Source: Tolypothrix sp. FACHB-123 (lineage in GTDB: Bacteria; Cyanobacteriota; Cyanobacteriia; Cyanobacteriales; Nostocaceae). From it: DNA of 55,249 nucleotides. A program made the translations under genes and the position numbers. Positions 7,277 through 12,895 of the stretch are shown piece after piece. The stretch lies in assembly GCF_014697075.1 (NCBI RefSeq), contig NZ_JACJRE010000050.1, forward strand, positions 1 to 55,249, written 5' to 3'. Each line of letters opens with the position of its first letter. Position 1 is the first letter of the stretch. The notes under the pieces are model-generated. The model was given only the letters and a program-made list of their open reading frames with translations. It searched no databases and was not told the DNA's origin.

Positions 7277-7468
7277 ATGCCCAGCGATTATATACCTCCA
7301 GTAGAATCATCTATTAATCAATCTCCAGTTGAGTTAGACTCTCAAGAACCGTTGTTACCTCGTTTAGCTTGGAATAGTCAAATAGCGTATTTGCGAGTGA
7401 TTTTTAAAGCCAAAAAAGCTTTAGATCGCATTGAAAAAGAAGCAGGTTTTACACCAATATCTAACTAA
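7277..7468 (+). CDS. Small accessory protein of the maturase, PlpY-like by position
   Basis: A 63-residue protein starting 15 bases after the radical SAM stop, clearly in the same operon. The N-terminal half is proline-rich and acidic (YIPPVESSINQSPVELDSQE); the C-terminal half is a basic amphipathic helix (AYLRVIFKAKKALDRIEKEA). It has no membrane segment, signal peptide or cysteines. Plp-type systems need a small partner, PlpY, with the radical SAM enzyme, and the position fits. I cannot claim sequence homology from inspection, and it is shorter than a typical peptide-recognition domain. Confidence 0.65.
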   Translation: MPSDYIPPVESSINQSPVELDSQEPLLPRLAWNSQIAYLRVIFKAKKALDRIEKEAGFTPISN

Positions 7469-7794
7469 TTTTTCAATGAATGCTATAAATTCAATAAACA
7501 TCAAAAATTAGTTAATTCCAGATAAAGAACGGGTTAATTTTTGATTTAAAAACTTGAGAGTATGTAGAGCGATCGCATACCCTACAAGCCTTGCAATACA
7601 GTATCTTGGCTAAATTTATGTACTTTTAAATCTAAAAATAAAAACGAATTTTTTTGAATTTAAAAGTTTTATTGTTTGCTGCTTTATATAAGGTAAAATA
7701 TATAAAGTTTTCTTGAAGTTTTCCCAAAACAGTAAAAATACAGATGTTAATAATGGTAAGAATAATCATCAGGAATGATTACCTTATTTAAGCC
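7469..7794. other. AT-rich intergenic region with one HIP1-like site
   Basis: No open frame of note. Contains GAGCGATCGCAT near 7567-7578 and long A/T runs before the PEP-CTERM gene, whose promoter presumably lies here. Confidence 0.4.
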
Positions 7795-8412
7795 ATGAAA
7801 GCTACAACTATAGGCTCGTTAATTTCAAGTGCATTAGGTGGATTTTTGCTCTCATTATCCCCCGTTAGTGCTGTTACATTAGTCGAACCAATCGTGACAA
7901 CACCTATCACCAATTTTCCTGATGGCATAAAAGTCACAGATGCGCTGAAACCAAGTGAATTAAGATTTTGGAACGCCCCTGATACTACTGGAGAACAAAA
8001 TTTCGTTAATGATACAGGCTTTACTATCAATCAATTTTCTTTCTTAGTATTTCCTGATTTTGATACTCTGGCTGATGATGTAATCTGGGGAGATGTAGAT
8101 GGAGATGGTAAAGTTGGTTTCTCTAACATCTTTTCCAACATTACTATTTCTCCTGATTTTCTAGTTGAAAATTTCCGTGCGCCACGCTTGAATATGACCG
8201 GAGGATCAATTTTCAATGGTAATTCCTTTGCAGTTCAATTTCTTACAAAACCAGATTTAAGACCAGCGCAACCAGGAGACAATGGGCCTTTGGTAATAGG
8301 TGGTGCTTACGACATTGCTAAACAAGTACCTGAACCATCAACTATTCTGAGTACAGCTTTAGTTTTTGGGCTAGGAAGCTGCTTAAAAAAGTATAAATCG
8401 GCTAGAAATTAA
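7795..8412 (+). CDS. PEP-CTERM sorted surface/exported protein
   Basis: A 205-residue protein with an N-terminal signal peptide (TIGSLISSALGGFLLSLSPV, cut near VSA) and a C-terminal PEP-CTERM signal: VPEPSTI, a hydrophobic span (LSTALVFGLGS), and a basic end (KKYKSARN). Such proteins are sorted by exosortase in Gram-negative envelopes and are often linked to extracellular polysaccharide. The segment WGDVDGDGKVGF is a dockerin/EF-hand-like calcium loop. The rest is beta-rich and not assigned. It stands alone on the strand with a likely terminator at 8465-8503. A link with the peptide clusters on either side is not evident. Confidence 0.85.
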   Translation: MKATTIGSLISSALGGFLLSLSPVSAVTLVEPIVTTPITNFPDGIKVTDALKPSELRFWNAPDTTGEQNFVNDTGFTINQFSFLVFPDFDTLADDVIWGDVDGDGKVGFSNIFSNITISPDFLVENFRAPRLNMTGGSIFNGNSFAVQFLTKPDLRPAQPGDNGPLVIGGAYDIAKQVPEPSTILSTALVFGLGSCLKKYKSARN

Positions 8413-8464
8413 AGAAGAATTTAGCCTACATTAAGTGGGTAATTAAAATCCGCCACTCTCTGAC

Positions 8465-8503
8465 AAAGTTCCGAATGAAGTTTTTCTTCCTTCGGGACTT
8501 TTT
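8465..8503 (+). terminator. Rho-independent terminator-like hairpin after the PEP-CTERM gene
   Basis: Arms AAAGTTCCGAA (8465-8475) and TTCGGGACTTT (8491-8501) pair with a single G-T wobble and are followed by T residues. Confidence 0.6.
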
Positions 8504-8602
8504 ACTAATTTAATGACAATAACTTATAAATTATTTATCAAAAATATCTATTCAGCAAATAACCTAATGTGTGTCTAAATTCTAGAACTACTAATAATAG
8601 CT

Positions 8603-8622
8603 GTCAACAGTCAACCGTCAAC
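8603..8622 (+). repeat. Heptameric short tandem repeats (GTCAACN)
   Basis: Three heptamers (GTCAACA, GTCAACC, GTCAACA) in the gap before the first peptide pair; same family as at 5434-5465. Confidence 0.7.
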
Positions 8623-8810
8623 ATCCCTCATAATAGATTCTGCAAATAAAAAATAGAATAATTAATGAATTAATTAATAACTGTACCTATTTTGTTCAAT
8701 CACATATCACTAAGATATTGACCAGATAAAACAACTAAGAGAATAATACATACGGATGAACAAAATATCATCTTGACAAAGAATTTACACCCAAGAAGGA
8801 GAAATTACAA

Positions 8811-8966
8811 ATGGCTAACATCACAATTCAAAACCTAGATGCTCAGAATCTGGCAATTGTTGAATTGGATAACAATCAACTTAATGAAGTTAAGGGCGGT
8901 TGTCCTATCTGTATTCCTCTATTATTTGCAGCTGGTATAGCTGCTGGCTATCTTCTTAACAGATAA
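8811..8966 (+). CDS. Double-glycine bacteriocin-like peptide, type A, copy 1
   Basis: A 51-residue peptide too short for most gene callers. The leader MANITIQNLDAQNLAIVELD followed by NNQLNEVKGG ends in the double glycine cut by C39 peptidases. The mature part is 21 residues: GG is followed by CPICIPLLF, then the Gly/Ala-rich hydrophobic AAGIAAGYLLNR. A C-x-x-C right after the cut is unusual and could form a disulfide or bind metal. The AAGAAG.. stretch 9-12 bases upstream is a strong ribosome site (AAGGAG). The second peptide follows 43 bases on, suggesting a two-peptide system, exported by the C39 transporter at 12896-15646. Confidence 0.85.
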   Translation: MANITIQNLDAQNLAIVELDNNQLNEVKGGCPICIPLLFAAGIAAGYLLNR

Positions 8967-9009
8967 TTCTGAACTGATCTACTACCATTTTTGAATTGTA
9001 GGACTTACC

Positions 9010-9165
9010 ATGACAGTAATTACCATTAACGATATCAACCGTAACGATTATCTGGTTGATTTAACAGACAACGAAACAGATGCAACTCGTGGTGGCTTTA
9101 TACAATTTGTTGCTGCTTTTTGGCTGGGTTATAAAATAGGCAAAGAAATTGCCCGATTGACTTAG
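9010..9165 (+). CDS. Double-glycine bacteriocin-like peptide, type B, copy 1
   Basis: A 51-residue partner peptide. The leader MTVITINDINRNDYLVDLTD continues to DATRGG, a double-glycine site. The mature part of about 22 residues (FIQFVAAFWLGYKIGKEIAR) is an amphipathic, cationic helix with a G-x-x-x-G-like spacing (LGYKIG), typical of helical class II two-peptide bacteriocins. Its upstream block AATTGTAGGACTTACC (AGGA) is the ribosome site and is repeated before every type B copy. Antimicrobial or signalling function is inferred, not shown; no dedicated immunity gene is recognised. Confidence 0.85.
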   Translation: MTVITINDINRNDYLVDLTDNETDATRGGFIQFVAAFWLGYKIGKEIARLT

Positions 9166-9253
9166 TAATATTAAATTAAATACAGACATAATAAAGTTGC
9201 CCATATTATTAAGCTTTTTTGCTTTTAGGTCAACTTTCATTGTCTCAATTAAT

Positions 9254-9286
9254 AAAACCCTCTGAAAATTTTCGAGGGTTTTTTCA
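9254..9286 (+). terminator. Terminator after the first peptide pair
   Basis: AAAACCCTC (9254-9262) pairs with GAGGGTTTT (9274-9282) and is followed by further T residues: a classic rho-independent terminator, showing that pair 1 is its own transcription unit. Confidence 0.8.
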
Positions 9287-9404
9287 TGAATAATTAAGCT
9301 AGGTTTTAATCTAAAAAACTACGAAAAAATGATTATGCACTATTGTAGATAAGTTAGAAGCGGAATATACAAAATTAGGGCTTATACCACTGGTGCGTAT
9401 AATC

Positions 9405-9525
9405 TAGCCGGCAAAGGCAGGCTACCCTACGGGAAGCCGCTCCGCGTCTATGTTTGTTTAGTGCCACCCTTGAGGGTGAGGGCGTTAATGTGCAGCCTCA
9501 CAGAGAATTAGTATCAGCCCTAAAA
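9405..9525. repeat. Interspersed GC-rich repeat between peptide pairs
   Basis: A locally GC-rich block (CTACGGGAAGCCGCTCCGCG, then GCCACCCTTGAGGGTGAGGG with its own small inverted repeat) interrupts otherwise AT-rich DNA. Blocks of this look are dispersed in Nostoc-type genomes; related GC-rich text occurs at 50005-50058 and 50548-50590. It separates the two duplicated peptide units and has no open frame. Confidence 0.5.
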
Positions 9526-9671
9526 ACACTAAATTAATAACTGTACCTATTTTGTTCCATAATGTATTACCTCAAATATTGACCAGATAAAACAACTAAG
9601 AGAATAATACATACGGATGAACAAAATATCATCTTCGACAAAGAATTTAACCCAAGAAGGAGAAATTACAA

Positions 9672-9824
9672 ATGGCTAACATCACAATTCAAAACCTAGA
9701 TGCTCAGAACCTATCAATTGTTGAATTGGATAACAATCAACTGAACGAAGTTAAGGGCGGTTGTCCTATCTGTATTCCTCTATTATTTGGTATTGGTCTA
9801 GCTGCTGGTTATCTTCTTAACTGA
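9672..9824 (+). CDS. Double-glycine bacteriocin-like peptide, type A, copy 2
   Basis: A 50-residue near copy of the peptide at 8811. The leader differs by one residue (NLSIVELD in place of NLAIVELD) and keeps LNEVKGG. The mature part keeps CPICIPLLF but then reads GIGLAAGYLLN, one residue shorter and without the final Arg, so the two copies would yield two variants. It carries the same AAGGAG ribosome site and copied 5' leader, followed after 46 bases by the type B partner. Confidence 0.85.
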   Translation: MANITIQNLDAQNLSIVELDNNQLNEVKGGCPICIPLLFGIGLAAGYLLN

Positions 9825-9870
9825 TAATTCTGAACTGATCTACTACCATTTTTGAATTGTAGGACTTACC

Positions 9871-10035
9871 ATGACAGTAATTACCATTAACGATATCAAC
9901 CGTAGCAATTATCTGGTTGATTTAACAGACAAGCAAACTGATGCAACTCGTGGTGGCTTTATACAATTTGTTGCTGCTGTTTGGCTGGGTTATGAAATAG
10001 GCAGAGAAATTGCAATACTGACTAAAAGAAGATAG
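9871..10035 (+). CDS. Double-glycine bacteriocin-like peptide, type B, copy 2
   Basis: A 54-residue copy of the peptide at 9010. The leader is MTVITINDINRSNYLVDLTD and the cut site DATRGG is intact. The mature part FIQFVAAVWLGYEIGREIAI ends in LTKRR, so the C-terminus is longer and more basic than in copy 1. The stop is at 10033-10035. No terminator separates it from the third unit, so the rest of the array may be read through. Confidence 0.85.
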   Translation: MTVITINDINRSNYLVDLTDKQTDATRGGFIQFVAAVWLGYEIGREIAILTKRR

Positions 10036-10047
10036 TCCTGTCTAGGA

Positions 10048-10161
10048 ATAATTTTTGAAATAAATAACAATCAACTAGAGGAATTTAAGGGTATTAATCT
10101 AATCTGCATTCCTCTATTATTTTCCATTTGTCTAGTTGCTCGCTATCTTCTTAACCGATAA
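10048..10161 (+). pseudogene. Decayed type A peptide, copy 3
   Basis: The frame reads FEINNNQLEEFKGINLICIP, then LLFSICLVARYLLNR and a stop at 10159-10161. It is plainly the type A peptide, but the first half of the leader and the start codon are gone, the double glycine has become Gly-Ile, and the first Cys is lost. It is therefore neither translated nor processed as such. The copied promoter leader seen in units 1 and 2 is also missing. Confidence 0.8.
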
Positions 10162-10204
10162 TTGTGAACTGATCTACTACCATTTTTGAATTGTAGGATT
10201 TACC

Positions 10205-10366
10205 ATGACAGTAATTACCATTAGCGATATCAACCGTAGCAATTATCTGGTTGATTTAACAGATAACGAAACTGATGCAACTCGTGGTGGTTTTATCCAA
10301 GCAGTTGCAGCGCTTTGGCTTGGTTATGAAATAGGTAAGGAAATTGCAACACTGCTCAAAAGATAG
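10205..10366 (+). CDS. Double-glycine bacteriocin-like peptide, type B, copy 3
   Basis: A 53-residue third copy. The leader MTVITISDINRSNYLVDLTD and the cut site DATRGG are intact, as is the AGGA ribosome site. The mature part reads FIQAVAALWLGYEIGKEIAT followed by LLKR. Since its type A partner at 10048 is dead, this copy is either an orphan used with the other type A peptides or a remnant. It is followed by a strong bidirectional terminator at 10425-10451. Confidence 0.85.
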   Translation: MTVITISDINRSNYLVDLTDNETDATRGGFIQAVAALWLGYEIGKEIATLLKR

Positions 10367-10424
10367 TAGTCTGAAATTTCAATTAAGCAGTTTTGCTTTT
10401 AACCCAAAAGTCATCATCTGATAA

Positions 10425-10451
10425 AAAACCTCTGAGGATTTCAGAGGTTTT
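10425..10451. terminator. Bidirectional terminator between peptide array and export operon
   Basis: A perfect 11-base inverted repeat, AAAACCTCTGA (10425-10435) and TCAGAGGTTTT (10441-10451), with flanking A and T runs. It sits between the convergent ends of the last peptide gene and the PPIase gene and can serve both strands. Confidence 0.85.
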
Positions 10452-10457
10452 CTATAA

Positions 10458-11195
10458 TTAGTCTAATATTAGTTCAATTTCAAATTGGTCAATTTGTTTC
10501 TTGAGCCATTCTGCAAACAACTCTGTAATAATCTTGTAACGCAACTTATCATCTAAAATTGGTTGAATAATTTCTTCTACAAAAATTAAGTGGTATCCCT
10601 GAGAATTGACAATCGGCTTGAGGATTTGTGGTGGATTAGCAGCAAAAACAGCAGCAGAAATTTCCGGTTTCATGTCTTTCCGTCTGACTATTCCTTGGTA
10701 TCCACCGGAGCGTTTTAATTCAACATCTTGGATATATTTGTGAGCTACATCATGGAAGCTAATTTCAACTTCTTTAATGGCGTAAAAAAGTTCCAGTGCT
10801 AAATCTTCACTATCCAAGATGACTTGGTACATAACTGCGGCAGAATAATCTAATTGATGTTCAAAAAAGTAAGGCTCAACTTGCTCTCTAAATAAATGAG
10901 CAGCTAACTTTCCAGAAATGAGACTGCTGTATACTATGTTTTCAAAATCTTCTAAAGATAAACTATGTTTTTCTAACCAATTCCATGTATCATCAGCACT
11001 ATCAAGGTTATTAACTAAACGTATTTGGTCTGCTGCGTGCTGAAGTTCTTTTGGTTCTATTGTAATCCCAGCTTCTACTGCGCTAGATATAATTACTTTC
11101 CGACTAATAATTTGCTCAACTACTTCAGGAATCTTGCATGACAACTTAATTTCACGCAGAATATCTTCCTTGATAATCGTAATATTTTGTGACAT
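10458..11195 (-). CDS. Parvulin-type peptidyl-prolyl isomerase of the export operon
   Basis: A 245-residue SurA/PpiC-like protein. Residues 1-115 are a helical SurA-N-like chaperone region (IKEDILREIKLSCKIPEVVE), and about 125-225 form the parvulin domain (AVMYQVILDSEDLALELF, RSGGYQGIVRRKDMKPEI, NSQGYHLIFVEEI). There is no signal peptide or lipobox, so it acts in the cytoplasm, unlike periplasmic SurA. It is the last gene of a minus-strand set behind HlyD (64 bases away) and the C39 exporter. Such a PPIase-HlyD-ABC trio recurs in cyanobacteria with double-glycine peptides, as I recall. It may hold or fold the precursors before export; this role is inferred. Confidence 0.8.
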   Translation of the reverse strand: MSQNITIIKEDILREIKLSCKIPEVVEQIISRKVIISSAVEAGITIEPKELQHAADQIRLVNNLDSADDTWNWLEKHSLSLEDFENIVYSSLISGKLAAHLFREQVEPYFFEHQLDYSAAVMYQVILDSEDLALELFYAIKEVEISFHDVAHKYIQDVELKRSGGYQGIVRRKDMKPEISAAVFAANPPQILKPIVNSQGYHLIFVEEIIQPILDDKLRYKIITELFAEWLKKQIDQFEIELILD

Positions 11196-11259
11196 TTAAG
11201 CGCTCCTCACTGATAAATTTATAACTGCATAATTACAAGAAACTTACAACCTAAAACTA

Positions 11260-12783
11260 CTATAGTTTTAAGCCACCTTGTTGCAATTTCTTAAACGGAT
11301 CGAGTAGAAAATCACTAATCCGGCGTTGGCGGACAATGACTTCGGCTGTTGCTGTATCCCCTGGATTTAAGGGAATACATTTATTACCAGAAGAAATACA
11401 GTTTTGTTTTAAACTAATTTCTAAGTTATAAGCTGCAACTTTACCATTAGGTGTATCCACCTCTGTAGTAGTAGGCGAAATTTTAATTAATTCCCCCGAT
11501 ACAACACCATAATCCTGAAATGGGTAAGCATCAAATTTTAATTTAACTGGCAATCCTTTTTGTAAAAAACCACTTTCGGTAGTTGCCATTTGTGCCCGAA
11601 TAATTAAAGGTGAATCTAAAGGTGCAATCTCTGCCATCATTGTTCCTGATTGCACTACAGAGCCAGCTTTTTGAATTGGCAACTGAAACAGTTTACCATT
11701 CACAGTTGCTTTAATTTCTCGTTGTCCTAATTGAAATTTTAACGATGCAATCTGACTCTTGGTTTGAGAAATTTCTGCTTGGAGAGAGGCAATTTCTGTA
11801 TCTAAGTTCTTTTGCTGTTCTGTGATTTTTAGCACAGCTAACTGACCGGAACGCATTAAGGTTTGATAACCTCTTTCTTGTTCTTTGAGTCGCAATTCTG
11901 CCTGTTCAATATCTGCACTAATTTGGCGGATATTGCGCTCATAGCTACTCTGTTGTTCTGTTAAACGTAACTTAGCTTGTGCAATATCTGATTTACTTTG
12001 TTCATATAACTTTTGCTTGTCTTTAGCTAAATCTTGCTTTTCTACGAGGTTAATTTCGGGAATAATTCCTTGTTGCTTTAGCTTGTTATAACGTTCCACC
12101 TCTCGCTGAGTACTAGATAAAGTACTCTCCATCAAATTACTCACAATTCGGCTGTGTTCAAGAGTTTGCCTTGCTTGATTAACTTGAGCTAATTTCTCAT
12201 CTTTTTGTAATGCATAGGCATTTTTTAATGTAAGAATATTTTGTCTTGCTTGGTCAACTTGAGCTTGTTTTTCTAACTGTTGCGATTGATTTTGTTGTTG
12301 TTGAGTTGTTAAAGATACAATTAACTGATGTTTAGCAGAATTCAACTGCGAAAGTCGATTTAATTGTCCTTCTAATTTATCTTGAATCTGGCGTAATTCT
12401 GCTTTAACTAATTCTGACTCTAATAATAATAAAGTTTGTCCAGTTTTAACTAATTCACCCTCTTTAACTCGAATTTCGGCAACAGTTCCAGCCACAGGAG
12501 CATCGAGCTTAATTGTTTGATCTTGAGGCTCAATACGCCCTCTAGCTGTGCCAGTTTCATCAACTTTAGATAATACTGCCCAAGGTAAAATTATTGAGAC
12601 AAAAATGACCAAAAAATATAACAATCCTCTTGTCCAAACTTGGGGAAGGCTTTCGAGAGATTCTTTTGTTATCTCAGCCCAGTCATCTCTTTTGATTACT
12701 GAAGATGGTGTTACTAAAGTTTCTGTATGGGGTTTATCTGTTATTATTGAATTTTTGACCTTGCCATTTAATACATCTGTCAT
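11260..12783 (-). CDS. HlyD-family membrane fusion protein
   Basis: A 507-residue periplasmic adaptor for the ABC exporter. A single membrane segment (GLLYFLVIFVSIILPWAVLS) lies at about residues 54-74. Then comes a lipoyl/biotinyl half (RGRIEPQDQTIKLDAPVAGT, RVKEGELVKTGQTLLLL), a long coiled coil of about 220 residues rich in Gln, Glu and Lys, the second lipoyl half, and a beta-barrel domain ending near the C-terminus. It would bridge the inner-membrane transporter and a TolC-type channel, which is not encoded in the window. The gene is 112 bases downstream of the transporter and is likely co-transcribed. Confidence 0.92.
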   Translation of the reverse strand: MTDVLNGKVKNSIITDKPHTETLVTPSSVIKRDDWAEITKESLESLPQVWTRGLLYFLVIFVSIILPWAVLSKVDETGTARGRIEPQDQTIKLDAPVAGTVAEIRVKEGELVKTGQTLLLLESELVKAELRQIQDKLEGQLNRLSQLNSAKHQLIVSLTTQQQQNQSQQLEKQAQVDQARQNILTLKNAYALQKDEKLAQVNQARQTLEHSRIVSNLMESTLSSTQREVERYNKLKQQGIIPEINLVEKQDLAKDKQKLYEQSKSDIAQAKLRLTEQQSSYERNIRQISADIEQAELRLKEQERGYQTLMRSGQLAVLKITEQQKNLDTEIASLQAEISQTKSQIASLKFQLGQREIKATVNGKLFQLPIQKAGSVVQSGTMMAEIAPLDSPLIIRAQMATTESGFLQKGLPVKLKFDAYPFQDYGVVSGELIKISPTTTEVDTPNGKVAAYNLEISLKQNCISSGNKCIPLNPGDTATAEVIVRQRRISDFLLDPFKKLQQGGLKL

Positions 12784-12895
12784 GAATCTTCCTTGATTTT
12801 AATTTTAAATTAAGCTCTTAATCACAAAATGAAATTAAATCCAATTTAAATGTAGGCAAAACAGCTAGGGTGAGTATCTCCCACCCTAATTTAAT

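Larger units (their letters stand above)
8673..9165 (+). repeat. Tandem duplication unit 1: leader region plus peptide pair
   Basis: The region 8673-9165 recurs at 9533-10035 with only scattered differences. It includes the upstream leader (ATTAATAACTGTACCTATTT at 8673, then GAATAATACATACGGATGAA and an AAGGAG ribosome site), the first peptide, the 43-base spacer and the second peptide. Conservation of the non-coding leader suggests that the promoter and 5' UTR were copied with the genes and are kept. Confidence 0.85.
9533..10035 (+). repeat. Tandem duplication unit 2: leader region plus peptide pair
   Basis: Second copy of the unit at 8673-9165, including the 5' leader, both peptide genes and the spacer. 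Changes concentrate in the mature parts of the peptides rather than in leaders or non-coding DNA. Confidence 0.85.

Noticed and set aside
12548-12796. 82-codon plus-strand frame inside hlyD
   Set aside because: Antisense of a well-supported gene with no independent evidence.
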